This document shows, piece by piece, positions 1 to 10,215 of a stretch of 64,000 nucleotides of DNA. The notes beneath the pieces were generated by a model that saw only the letters and a program-made list of their open reading frames with translations, was not told where the DNA came from and made no database searches. Location: the NCBI GenBank assembly GCA_940337035.1, contig OW679203.1:28157495-28221494 (forward strand). The letters are read 5' to 3'. How positions within the stretch are numbered: the stretch's first letter is position 1; the number at the start of each line of letters is the position of its first letter. This stretch comes from Agriotes lineatus (Eukaryota > Arthropoda > Insecta > Coleoptera > Elateridae). A program made the translations under genes and the position numbers.

Positions 1-519
1 TAACTGACCAAGCTGTATAGACGAAGTACAATGGTTAATTGCATTTCAATAACGCTATGAATTTCTTCGACAGCCCTTAGATCATAAAACTCATAATTTG
101 CGGAAACAAGAGACTAGATAACGAGGCAGGTGAGCAAGCACCACCAGTTTTTCGGTTCATCATTACGTTTAACAGTTTGCTTCGACTGTTTGTTGACTCA
201 CTTACGTATTCGGTCATTGGAAGTAGTCATTTGTGCTTCCAAGTTATCTGCTTTGAGCAGTGGAAATTAGTGCGACGCTGACATAGCATTTTTACGTAAC
301 TGATGACATGTTAGGTGTTGCATTCGCGTAGTACTAATACTATAGGTATAATTATTGTATTGCTTCATATATGCAGATGTCCATGTATGTTGATTGATCT
401 TGTTCTCAAATAAAGATGAGTGCTATTGTACATTACATACATCGTTCAGTAATACCCAGGGTAAAACAATCTTTACATTGTCAATCAGCCTCATTGAACC
501 ACACCTTTAAATCTTTAAG
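1..519. other. Non-coding flank, nothing recognised
   Basis: I see no long reading frame, repeat or motif in this stretch. It forms the left flank of the mariner element and ends at the TA target dinucleotide. Confidence 0.5.
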
Positions 520-521
520 TA

Positions 522-543
522 CGAGGTAAGGTCTATATATTCC
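522..543 (+). repeat. mariner terminal inverted repeat, left
   Basis: This end matches the reverse complement of 1716-1737 at 13 of the first 14 bases; similarity fades further inward. Confidence 0.85.
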
Positions 544-595
544 CGGCCTAGGTATGTTAGAGCTACGATAAAATTAAAAGGACTTCATTATTTTT

Positions 596-1586
596 CAATC
601 TCCTTTAATATCAACACATTTTTCTCAACGCTTAATTAACATTTCTCTACCCTTATAAAAGTATTCCGGACTTTTGTCCTCAAAATGATTCAAAACTGCA
701 GTTGGAACTTCTTCATTGTCCCAACATTTTAAACCACGCAAATCCGACTTCAATTTTGAAAACTGAAAGTAGTCATTTTGTGCTAAGACAGGGCTATAGG
801 GTGAGTGGTTGAGTTCCAAAATCCCAAAATCTTGAATATCAGTCTTTGCAACTGCTGCAGAGTGTACTGGGGCATTGTCATGCAATAGACGAACACCTTT
901 ACTGAGGGAACGTAGCCGGTGCAGTAAGCTAGCATAATATGTTCCGTTTACGGTAGTATTTCGTTATTTAAAATTCCTTATCAGTCCCAAGATATTGTGG
1001 TCATGACTTATTTGTTGATGGAGAGACTTTTGCTTTCCTCGGTGGTGGTTCTACTCCACGACGCCACTGCATAGATTCTTTTTTTGAAGGAGGATCATAA
1101 TAATGAACCATAGTATCGTCTCCGGTAACAATGGAATCAATTACTTCGTTTTTGTTATTACGACAGAGCACTAACAATTCGATGCACCAGTCAACTCTTT
1201 GCTGCTTATAAATAGGAGAAGTTTTGGTATCCACCTTGCACTAATCTTACTCATGAGTAAATGGTCATGGAGAATTCGAAGGATAGTTGTTTTAGAAAGA
1301 TTGGTCCTTGAGGGAATTTCTTTGGTTTTAAATGGCGATCATTCGTGACCTCTGCTTCAACTAATGCCACATTTTCTGGAGTAACCATTGTTACGGGCCG
1401 ACCTTCACGAGGATCATCTTCGAGAGATTTTCTGCCCATGCGAAAAAACTTAGACCATTATTTTACCGTGGAAAATGAAGGCGAGGAGTTCCCATAAATA
1501 TCATGAAATCGTTTTTTAATTTCTGTAGGAGTAACACCTTCTTTTGTGAGAAATATTATCACAGCACGATATTCAATTTTAAACAT
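596..1586 (-). pseudogene. mariner transposase pseudogene (D,D34D)
   Basis: A transposase cuts and pastes mariner DNA by binding its TIRs through an N-terminal helix-turn-helix and using a DDD catalytic triad. Reading on the minus strand from the ATG at 1584-1586, the N-terminal domain is followed by the hallmark GRKSLEDDPREGRP. The first catalytic Asp lies in VTGDDT, the second in HDNAPVHSA and the third in the sequence LAQNDYF. There are 34 residues between the second and third, the classic mariner spacing. The frame is broken by a TAA at 1458-1460, a frameshift with local loss near 1235-1255, further stops between 890 and 1000, and a TGA at 625-627 where the family has Trp. The recognisable C-terminus (EKCVDIKGD) ends at 596. 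It cannot make a full protein. Confidence 0.93.
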
Positions 1587-1715
1587 TTCGGAGAAATGTT
1601 TGACAAGACTTTGATTTTTTAAATATCAATAAAATATTACGTCACGTGAACAATTTGCTTTTTTAGCATAACCTACTAAAGTAATAAACTAAATAATGCA
1701 CTTGAAATTTTCACT

Positions 1716-1737
1716 ATAGTGGCTAGACCCTACCTCG
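1716..1737 (-). repeat. mariner terminal inverted repeat, right
   Basis: This is the inverted partner of 522-543 and is followed directly by the TA target duplication at 1738-1739. Confidence 0.85.
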
Positions 1738-1739
1738 TA

Positions 1740-2886
1740 AGATTCAAGTACTCTTCAGGTAATTTTAATAATCTCTCGCTATCTGTCGTCTCACCGCACC
1801 TGTCCTACCCTATCTACAACGAAGTCGATTTGCACGTGCGTTGAGACGGACCTCGAGTCTTTTGATACCTGCGGTCAGTGAAGGGTGTAGGTTAGAGATA
1901 TTTTACTGTATTCTGTCTTCAACAGAAACTGTTGTTTTATAATTCAATATAATTTAAAACAAGTGAATAATCACCTGTTGTTTATAAATGTAAATAGTTG
2001 GCCCCATTTTCTCGTATCTGGTGATTCTGGCTGTCACTTGTAGTGTTGAACTTTTCTAATGTTTAAATTTATGTTGTATTTAAAGTCTGTTAAAGTAGTG
2101 GGTAGTTTCCATTTACTTTTGGGTAGGATACGCTGTATTCTTTACTATTAACGACTATTCGATAAGGACGCGGTCGCGTAACCGGACTTCTCGATCAATT
2201 GTGTTTTGACGCTTCGCCTAATTGGTACCGAGAATTTTAATGAATTAAATCCTCTTTTGTGCTTGTAAAAATCCTCCATATACTATTCGTTCGTTTATTT
2301 GATGGTGATCTTGAACTAAACTGATCAATATATTTTCAGTGTATTAAAACCCGCAATTTAAATAAATTTATTGTTTAGATGGGGAAGCTATTTGTTTTTG
2401 TTTTCCGGAGTGCTTATTTTGCCATGAATCCTCTTTCTAGTTCACCTTTCATCGTGACTCAACTACCCCTTTTGCTTCTACGGGGCTGGTTCTGCTGAGT
2501 TTAAGAACCTGGGTGATTTTACTGTATTATCTGGCTTACCATCCTTCTCCCATTTTTGTTCGCTGGGTGCTCATTTATTTACTACTTAGATTGCGCTATG
2601 GATATTGAGTACAACATGCGTGAGTCTTTTGTTTTACTTTCACAGCACATTAGGTGCCACTGTTTTTCTTAGGTTGAGTAGTTTAAGTTTTTGACTGCAA
2701 CAAGTTTTACTGTTGTTTTAAGTAATCAATATAAACATTATTTATGCTGATTAGTATTTTATTATATGACCTGACGTTCTTTATTATAATACATTTATAA
2801 ACAAACAGTTAACTCTCATTAACAAAAGATTTTGTTAGCCTTAAACGACCCCCTACTAGTTTATGGACCATACAGGCGTCTACAGT
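1740..2886. other. AT-rich non-coding stretch
   Basis: Only short, stop-rich frames are visible on either strand. I see no element ends or repeats here. Confidence 0.4.
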
Positions 2887-3222
2887 TATGGGAGCTCCAA
2901 TCGTTTAGAAAGGAAAAAATTAATTGGTAGAAGAACAGGATATTTATGCAAACTAGGGTAGTTTGATCGCAATTCTGATGTTATTATCCTTAGACGCACA
3001 TATAAATCGTATCGTTGTGTATCGCTCTTTAAAAATTGCAATGGCTGTTTTGTCATTTATGGGAGTTCCAGTCGTTTAGAAAGGTAAAAATTAATTGGTA
3101 GAAGAACAGGAAATTTGTGTAAACTAGAGTAGTTTGATCGTATTTCTCATGATATTATGTGGGATAGATTCAAATCTTATCCTTACACGCACAACTAAAT
3201 CGTAACGTTGTGTATCACTCGT
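2887..3222 (+). repeat. Imperfect tandem duplication, period about 171 bp
   Basis: Copy A (2887-3029) and copy B (3058-3222) share blocks such as CGTTTAGAAAGG, TTAATTGGTAGAAGAACAGG and AGTTTGATCG, and both end in a CGT..CGTTGTGTATC block. Copy B carries about 20 extra bases (near 3160-3180) absent from copy A. No reading frame spans them. It is either a local duplication or two copies of an unknown repeat unit. Confidence 0.85.
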
Positions 3223-3772
3223 TTAGTCCAGTTTTTTCAAATATTAGTAATTGCAATTACGCCTACCTGCACTGTCAAGTCGTGCAATTAATATAAAAAA
3301 ATTCTTAGAATCTAAAGGTCTGTGAAAGTATACTGCTTCAAGAAGATGCGTGCTAAACAAGAACATCCAGGTCAATTTCTCACAGTTTTCTTAATTAAAC
3401 CCTTCGTATAAGGTTAGTTGCAATTGCGGATATTAACTATAGATACATGCATAAGGTTATTAACCCTAACCAGACGCGATTGTTAAAATCGATTTGTCGT
3501 AAGAAAAATATGAGCTTAATAAATAGCCTCATTTAAAGCTTTGATATACGCCGTCGTTATGGCATTCTACATCAATTATGGTTTGAAGTTTATGTTTTGC
3601 TAAGTAAGACTAACGTACTGGTCATGAAGGTAGGAGGCAATATCAAAATTTCCGCAATATTCCAAAATTTACTATCGTTGCTAGTCATATCTTAGGGTAC
3701 CGCACACATCTTATAAGCGACACCACGATGCAGTGAAGATAGCATGCATAATGATTGCAGAATATTATTTTA
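3223..3772. other. Non-coding, holds a short dispersed repeat
   Basis: Bases 3548-3576 match 19726-19754 at 26 of 29 positions, so part of this stretch belongs to a repeat found elsewhere in the window. Nothing else is recognised. Confidence 0.4.
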
Positions 3773-4191
3773 TTTAAGCATCACCATTTGTAAAAAATAT
3801 AGCTAGCTCAAGACGAAAGACCGGAAAGAGGTTGCAGGCAAAGGACTGTAGTGAAATTACTCAATTGTTAGAGGTAGCAACAAATCAAAAATTTAGGGCG
3901 CCAGGTTTTAGAATTAGCGTAATAGATCTAATTGAGCTATCTGAGGTAATCGAAATATGACAAGGGATAGGCCCAAAAGAAAGTATAAATAAAGAAGATC
4001 TCAAAAAAGTAACAACAGTAAATGCCCTGCATAAAGAGTGCCTTTTTAATACTTATATAGGCACTAATGCGATAAAATATGTTGATGTACCATTAATAGC
4101 ACAACAGAAGCACCACCCTATCCTTAACTCAATTACAATTCAGCAACTGAAAGCTAAAAGTAAATCTACAAAAATGAGAATCAGTATGTAG
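3773..4191 (+). pseudogene. Unassigned broken coding stretch (about 139 codons)
   Basis: One plus-strand frame runs from about 3773 to the TAG at 4189-4191 with a single internal TGA at 3958-3960. That is unusually open for such AT-rich sequence. The conceptual protein has a basic start (RRKTGKRLQ), then a mixed hydrophobic/charged body with segments such as ISVIDLIELSEVIEI and YVDVPLIAQQKHH. No start codon or domain is obvious. The general pattern faintly resembles a piece of an envelope-like or structural protein of an insect LTR element, but I cannot demonstrate this. Chance openness is the main alternative. Confidence 0.35.
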
Positions 4192-4454
4192 GCATCAACA
4201 ATATTTACTTCAAGCAAAAGTAGCACTGATTCGTGGCACTAGATATAAAAGTTCTTAATACAGCCAATATGAGTAGTCGATTAAGCAATTTTAATATTAG
4301 AGTGTAGGCGTAATGAAAGTATTAGTTATATATTATAAAGTAAACCAAGGATTCGTAATAGCGTAAGAGCTCCAATGTAGTAAACACAATCATTTAAAGT
4401 CATTCTTACAAAGTAACGAAACCAATTATACACGACTCTTGAAAGGGGGTTTCG

Positions 4455-4722
4455 GGTGGTGTAGCTTGAACAAGCGTCCACGTACGATCAGTAGAGTTAA
4501 GCAACGCTCTTTCTGATCAGAACTTGGATGGGAGTTTCACGGCTGCTTCTCTCGGCTCCTCGTGGTACAGCTGCCACGGAAATAGTTGGTCCCGGATATC
4601 ATAATAACTTCATAACAGTCGCTAGTGGGTTTGGAAGTTCCCTTAAATGTACAACGACGCCTATAATTGGCCTAACGGCTGTTGACTGAGAACCAAAATA
4701 AAATAAAATAAAAATAAAAAGG
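4455..4722 (+). mobile_element. SINE with a 5S rRNA-derived head
   Basis: Bases 4483-4545 follow the internal promoter region of 5S rRNA: CGATCA, then GTTAAGCAAC, then ACTTGGATGGG in the right order and spacing, with scattered mismatches. After this head comes an unrelated body and an A-rich tail built of AAAAT/AAAATA units at 4697-4720. A 5S-like head with internal Pol III boxes, a body and a simple A-rich tail is the layout of 5S-headed SINEs (SINE3 type). A plain 5S pseudogene is less likely because the body and tail continue about 170 bp past the homology. Confidence 0.72.
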
Positions 4723-5713
4723 AAAAGTACAAACTTTCAGCATACATAACATAACCTACAATGTCACCAGGTAAATAGGTGACGAATTATGGAGGTGACG
4801 AGCTCTTTCCTGTTGCAGTATTGGCCCCAGATCTCATATTAACCATACGGTAGTAAATGTAGGTAAATACAACAGCATTACCAGAGAAAATTTGGCTGTT
4901 CTCAACCGATTACGGGAAAGTAAAATAAATAAACGATAAATAGCTGAAATCAAAATGCTGGCTTCTAGGGCTTAAACAAATAAAAGGTTTGCATGTATAT
5001 TGTTATAGCTTCTCAGTGCTTTGTTATTACATTATTAGTATTCAAATAGATAAATTTTTGTTTAGATTAATTGATGTAAAAATGTGATGCCCCCAATTAA
5101 ATTATTTATTTTTGAGTTTATTTCTTTTACTAGCTCCTTTAGAGCATTTACTCTTAAATCATGTTAGGTTCATGCTTTATAAATTATGATAAATGATTTA
5201 CAATTATTAATATTTACTATGGTCTTGATTATTAAAGTTATTATACTTCATGGTTCACACTTCGATATCTGTCAAGCCAAATTATTCATATAAAAAGTTA
5301 GCTGAATTCGTATCTTTTACAATTAATATCGTTTTAAATGTTGATAATGGTAAGTACTTCTTGTAAATATCTTATTCGCTCACTATTGAAAGTTACTATT
5401 GTTTAGTTTTTACATATTCCTGTGATTACTTTTTACTTAAGTGCTCCAATGAGATGTTCCCGTGCAATCAAGTACATGCTGCTTTCATATTTCGGTGTCC
5501 AGGTATGGCCAGATGGGTAACGCTCCTATTAATCATGTATATCAATTGCTGTTACTAATTGCTTCATTTCTTACTCTAAAAGAAAATTCCATATCTGCAA
5601 CTTACTGCTCTGCAGGTTTCGCTTTACTTAAATCTGGGACGAAGAACAGTTAGCAGCCCAAACTGCCACGATTAATGGAATTCGGATGCAAATTCACACA
5701 GCAACCCAACGAT
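4723..5713. other. AT-rich non-coding stretch
   Basis: No open frame longer than about 60 codons and no element boundary was recognised. The frame at 5462-5653 has no familiar motif. Confidence 0.4.
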
Positions 5714-5945
5714 AACTCCAATGCAGTACGCATCCTAATCCAACTCAGGTGTAGATGTGTTTACCCCGACAGTGATTCCAGTGCAGTTCATCCAAATCAA
5801 ACAGGATACTTTAGACTAACTACCAACAGTAATTCCAATGCAGTACGCATCCAAATCAAACTTAGGTATATATGTGTTTACCCGATAGTGACTCCAATGC
5901 AGCCCATCCAAATCCTCCGCAGATGTCATCCATCCGTAAAGACCA
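5714..5945 (+). repeat. 58-60 bp minisatellite, four units in an A-B-A-B order
   Basis: Units begin near 5714, 5774, 5831 and 5891, each with a variant of TCCAATGCAG..CATCCAAATC. The first and third are most alike (AATGCAGTACGCATCC, then AGGT and TGTGTTTAC), giving a higher-order period of about 117 bp. A frame of 123 codons (5675-6046) stays open through all four units and so encodes a repeated NSNAVRI motif. This may only reflect the unit structure: I see no gene context. Confidence 0.85.
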
Positions 5946-6809
5946 CCTTGCTGATCGTAGCTGTTCACTTTCTTCTTGTTATACCATTACTGTTATTCCC
6001 CGTCCAGCAGTCCATTCGCAACTCCACTGATATTATAATTTGTTGAAAATTTCTTACTTTGCATCCATTTATTGTTGCATTAGTCACTTATACCCTTTTA
6101 TACTATTTGAATTAGAAATTCAGCTTTTAATAGGGGTTTATTCTCAATTTATGCATATACATATACCATTTTATTATAAAAAATTCGTTGTTATTTACTA
6201 ATTAAAAGCGACACATTTTTTAAAAACTAACATGTCTAGATAATTTACATTACAATTTATTTATATTAATTTGACATTTTATGCCTTCCACATTCATAAC
6301 TATTTTATATTTTGTTCTAATTGTTATCTAATTTCAATTATGAATTGTTCTCTGATACTACCAAATAACAATCTTTATATTTCCAAATATCTTTTTTAAT
6401 TCATATGTTAGAACCTGTTTTCTAAGAATATTATTGCTTTACCGTATTTGAATTAAATCTGTAATTTATTAAATAAATTTCAAATAGCTATTCTGCTCTT
6501 TTAATATGTAAATTCACCTTTTATAAAATTTAATGTTTTAACAATTAGATACTTTATCAAAAAACAGTTGTCTTAACGATAGGAATCAAAGAGTATCCCT
6601 GGCCCAAAATTAACTTAGAACCTTTTCAATTATCATTAGTGTCACATTGCGCCTTTGTTGACATTTCCATTTCTTCTCCTTTTCTCTGCCAGTTGTTGTT
6701 ATACAGGTTGATGTTGAATACTGTGAACATACAAAATTAGGTGTGCTAGGATAGAGTTTATGGGTTATACATGCATTAGACAGAAATTGATTAATATACA
6801 ATCTGAATG
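5946..6809. other. Very AT-rich non-coding stretch
   Basis: Nothing is recognised up to the ATCTA target-site duplication of the BEL/Pao element. Confidence 0.45.
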
Positions 6810-6814
6810 ATCTA

Positions 6815-7038
6815 TGTTAAATTATAATTATTAGTAATAAGTTAATTTTGAAGTTGGTAGAGTTGCCGCCAAAAGTTAGTTACTAAGCAATGTTTTGACA
6901 AATAATAATGACATTTTTGAATGTATGAGGCAAGTTTAAGAAGGGATAATAAATCCGTTTAATTAAAGTGTGTGTTCATATTCATTAACCAAACCACGAT
7001 CATTTACTATAATAATAATTTTGTGTTGTGTTTCAACA
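6815..7038 (+). repeat. BEL/Pao 5' LTR
   Basis: This 224-bp TG..CA repeat is identical to the 3' LTR except for six substitutions and has no indel. It contains an AATAAA at about 6945, a possible polyadenylation signal. Confidence 0.97.
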
Positions 7039-7042
7039 TAAT

Positions 7043-7055
7043 TGGCGACCGTGAC
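7043..7055 (+). promoter_or_regulatory. Primer binding site of the BEL/Pao element
   Basis: TGGCGACCGTGAC begins five bases after the 5' LTR. It is complementary to a tRNA 3' end finishing in CCA and is of the form seen in many BEL/Pao elements. The tRNA species was not determined. Confidence 0.8.
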
Positions 7056-7109
7056 AAGAGCGTAGGTCGTGGTTAAAATAAAGAGGTTAGGATAAGTGAA
7101 CTAAAAGTC

Positions 7110-7386
7110 ATGGAGAAAGATAAAAAAAGCCAGAACAGCTCTTAGAAGTTCCTTTACGAAGTTGTACAATCAAATTGTAGCTGCAATGGAAACAGAAGCT
7201 CCAGACATAGAATATTATTTTAGAAGCACAAATTACGATGTTAGAAAGAAAGGTCAACGAACTGTTGACTTTAGACAAAAATATTTTAGAATGTCTTTTA
7301 GATGATGATACAAAGGAGCCGTCCGAATTCGAAAAAGAGTCAAGTGTATCCGATGAGTATCAAACTAAATTCATTACGTTGCAACT
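7110..7386 (+). pseudogene. BEL/Pao gag, N-terminal part
   Basis: This is the upstream half of the structural polyprotein that forms the particle. The frame reads RTALRSSFTKLYNQI and then ITMLERKVNELL, the coiled-coil-like N-terminus usual for BEL gag. One extra base near 7210 shifts the frame between these two blocks. Homology stops abruptly at about 7386, where LINE sequence begins. The open frame at 7238-7633 is therefore a chimera of gag and LINE codons, not a gene. Confidence 0.85.
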
Positions 7387-8139
7387 ACTCTTTTTATTAT
7401 TCATAAATGACCTTCCGGAGGTCGTAACAGGATCGGAGTATGCTTTGTTTGCCGATGATTTTAAAATGTGGCGTGTGATTGCCTCAACAGCTTCTTGTGA
7501 GCAGCTACAGCAAGATATTAATAAAATCTTTCAATGGAGTCAACAGAACCTACTGTTTTTTAACGTATCTAAATGTTCTAAGGTAACTTTAACCTACTCG
7601 TTAGTAAAGAAACAATTAGTGATCTTGGTATAGTATTTGATAAGAAATTAACATTCAGCTATCATATTCAAAAAATAACTAACGATTCTTTAAAAACTTT
7701 AGGCTTTGTAATTAGAAATTCCCATAGTTTCAGCAGTAACATTACAGTAACAACTCTTTATAATGCGTATGTCAAATCAAAACTAGAATATTGTTCTATA
7801 ATATGGTCACCTTTATATAATATCCAAATTAAACAAATTGAAAGAATTCAATCAAAGTTTATAAGATATTTAGATTTTAAAATGAGTGGTGTTTACCCAA
7901 TTTTTAAACCGTATCGCGAACTACTCAGCACTTACGACATAAATACATTAGAGGATCGACGAAAATTATCAGCGCTCACTTTTTTGTATCAAATAGTATA
8001 CTATAAGGTCAACTCATGCGAGAAATTTTTAAGCAAAATAAACTTTCTGGTTCCTAAGTTGACATCCAGGTATAAAATTTTATTTTATTTACCAACGGCT
8101 AGAACAAATGTATTTATCAGTTCTCCTCTTTATCGTTGA
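7387..8139 (+). pseudogene. LINE reverse transcriptase, C-terminal half
   Basis: The fragment starts with LLFLLFINDLPE, the block just before the catalytic site in jockey-like RTs. It carries the catalytic FADD (near 7447) within YALFADDFKMW. A frame change near 7625 leads to the thumb motif LGIVFDKKLTF and the later KLEYCSIIW block. The last frame (7882-8139) holds the usual cysteine-poor C-terminal tail. There is no endonuclease or ORF1, because the element is 5'-truncated. It is not functional. Confidence 0.88.
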
Positions 8140-8650
8140 GTGAACAACTCTAACTCTACGTCTTTATAGAATGTGTAAGACCTATAATACAATATCAATG
8201 TCTGTAGATATATTTCAACATAGTTTTAGTATCTATAAATATAAATGTCAGAATGCGTTGTGTGGAACATGACTGGATTCCTGGTAGGGTGACCGTTATA
8301 AACGTAAGTTTTTGTTCTACATTCAAAATATAATACAATTAGTTTATGTTTGTGTATATGCTTATGTTTATGTATAGTTTTAAATTTTTTCGGCAGTTTG
8401 GTTTAATTTAAGAGTAATTTAATTTAATTTAATTAATGATTAATGTAATTTAATTTCATTTCATTTCATTTAAGAGTAATTTATTGTTTTATGTTATGAT
8501 ATTCTGTTTGCTTTTCTGTTTACCTTTCTAATGTTTATTGGTACGGATTGCAGTGTTACATTAAATTATACTTATTATTATCCTGTAACCTGTAATTGGC
8601 CCTATGCTGTTGGTTGCAGTTAAAATAAATAAATAAACTAAAATTTACAA
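7387..8650 (+). mobile_element. 5'-truncated non-LTR retrotransposon nested in gag
   Basis: The insertion begins in the middle of an RT domain and ends in an A-rich tail (TAAAATAAATAAATAAA, near 8621). Both are expected from target-primed reverse transcription that stopped early. The 3' UTR also holds TTTAA/TTTCA pentamer runs at 8403-8470. BEL gag resumes at about 8651. AAACTAAATTCA on the left (7361-7372) resembles AAACTAAAATTTA on the right, a weak candidate TSD. The clade looks jockey- or CR1-like, but I cannot settle it. Confidence 0.88.
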
Positions 8651-9780
8651 AATATTTTCAGGCCGTAGGTGCAGCCAGTGTACAGTCACCAGTGCAATCT
8701 AATGTAATGCAAGGTGCCAGTCGAAAATATAAACTGCCCCAGATAGAGCTAATAAAATATGGAGCTGAGATAAAGGAATGGCTTCAATTTTGGAGTCAGT
8801 TCCGGAAAATTGATGAAGACAACGAATTAGCCCCGGAAGACAAATTCCAATATCTCATACAAGCTACTATCGAAGGGAGTCGTGCTAGAGATTTGGTGGC
8901 CAGCTTCCCCCCGACCGGTGATAATTACAGTAAAGCAGTAGATGGACTCAAAGCTCGTTTCGGCAGAGATGATCTACAAGTAGAAGTTTATGTACGCGAA
9001 CTACTCTCTTTAGTCTTAACTAAGGTTATGAATAAAAATGAATTGTCACTTTGCTCTCTTTATGACAAGTTGGAGACAAAACTGAGGGCACTGGAATCAT
9101 TAGGAGTGACCACTGAAAAATATGCAGCTATGCTATGCCCACTGGTCGAATCCTGTATGCCAGAGGATCTGTTACGAGCATGGCAACGAATACAGACCAT
9201 TCCGGAAGAAATCACAGAGTCTGGGTCGTCAGTAACACTGAAGACAAAGAATAGATTGACTAGATTAATGGCATTTCTAAGAAATGGAGTTGAAAATGAC
9301 TAGCGTGTCAATTTAGCCACTGCAGGCTTCTCTATCAATAACGATCAGAAAACTAGAAAGAAAATAATTTCTATCCAAAAAGAAGAAGATATATCTACTG
9401 CAACTAGTTTGGTAAGTGTCAAAGGTGGAAAACAAAACAGTGGTTGTATCTTCTGTTCGAAAAGCCATAAAAGCGCTGACTGTTATTGTGCAAAAAAGAT
9501 GGCGATAGAAGCAAAGAAGAAAATTATCAATGAAAAGAAATGTTGCTTCTACTGTCCTAAATCGAACCATTTCGCAAAAAATTGCAAAGCCTTTATAAAA
9601 TGCGCTGTCTGTGAGGGCAGACATGTAGTAACGATGTGTCCAAAAGTAGGAACGATGCAAGAAAACGCCAAAGAATTTAATAATAGCGAAGAAAGAATAC
9701 ATGAAGATGTAAATCTAAGTAACTTTTCTAAGAATCCAGTTATATTTTTGCAAACTTTGGTCGTAAATGTGACACACAAC
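8651..9780 (+). pseudogene. BEL/Pao gag, C-terminal part with zinc knuckles
   Basis: This continues gag after the LINE. The core reads KLPQIELIKYGAEIKEW, FWSQFRKI, and later SRARDLVASFPPTGDNY and FGRDDLQVEVYVREL, all typical of BEL/Pao gag. A TAG at 9301-9303 interrupts the frame, which continues in phase to three zinc knuckles: CIFCSKSHKSADC, CCFYCPKSNHFAKNC and CAVCEGRHVVTMC (near 9448-9636), which would bind the RNA genome. The in-phase stop looks like a simple nonsense mutation because homology continues on both sides. Gag and protease share one frame, as is usual in this superfamily. Confidence 0.93.
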
Positions 9781-10215
9781 GGAATTATAAAGCAAGCACT
9801 AGCCATGATAGATACAGGATCGCAAAGATCATACATACTAGAAGATTTTCCAAAGTCCACGAAGTTACTAATAATAAGGAAATAATATTTAAATCATACG
9901 TTGTTCGGAGGAGTTCAGGCTAGCCGGCAAGAGCATAACCGTTATAAAATTAAACTCATATCGCTTAATAAAAACTACTCTTGTAATATTGAAGTTTTAG
10001 GTCAACCCACAATTGTCGATGGAATAACATGTGTAGAAGATATGGAGTGGATTCGAGAATTAAAAGAGAAGAAAATCGAGATGACGGACATCGGCAAAAA
10101 CGGAGATGTACAAATATTGATGGGAGCAGATATTGCGGGAAAATTATACACGGGTCGAAAACAAGAGTTGAAACGTGGATTAGTAGCGATAGAAACCACT
10201 TTAGGATGAACAGTC
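9781..10215 (+). pseudogene. BEL/Pao aspartic protease region
   Basis: The retroviral-type aspartic protease cleaves the polyprotein. Its active-site triplet is in AMIDTGSQRSYI (DTG near 9811), the BEL form with S-Q-R following. A TAA at 9883-9885 interrupts the frame, then NHTLFGGVQAS and NRYKIKL follow in phase. A TGA at 10207-10209 stands in the sequence TTLG-stop-TV, where the family normally has Trp. Both stops are in-phase substitutions, so the region is non-functional although its layout is intact. Confidence 0.9.

Larger units (their letters stand above)
520..1739 (-). mobile_element. mariner-family DNA transposon, complete ends, dead
   Basis: The element is bounded by TA at 520-521 and 1738-1739, the duplicated target of the Tc1/mariner superfamily. 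Its ends are inverted repeats: CGAGGTAAGGTCTA from 522, matched on the other strand by CGAGGTAGGGTCTA ending at 1737. The interior of about 1.2 kb is the normal mariner size. The minus strand encodes the transposase in broken pieces, described separately. Both ends and the whole coding region are still present, so it decayed by point and indel mutations and not by truncation. Confidence 0.93.

Noticed and set aside
4483..4545. Functional 5S rRNA gene
   Set aside because: Only the internal promoter region is similar; the two ends of 5S rRNA are missing and an A-tailed body follows.
9313..9860. Minus-strand frames opposite the BEL gag zinc knuckles
   Set aside because: They are antisense shadows of the A-rich gag sequence.
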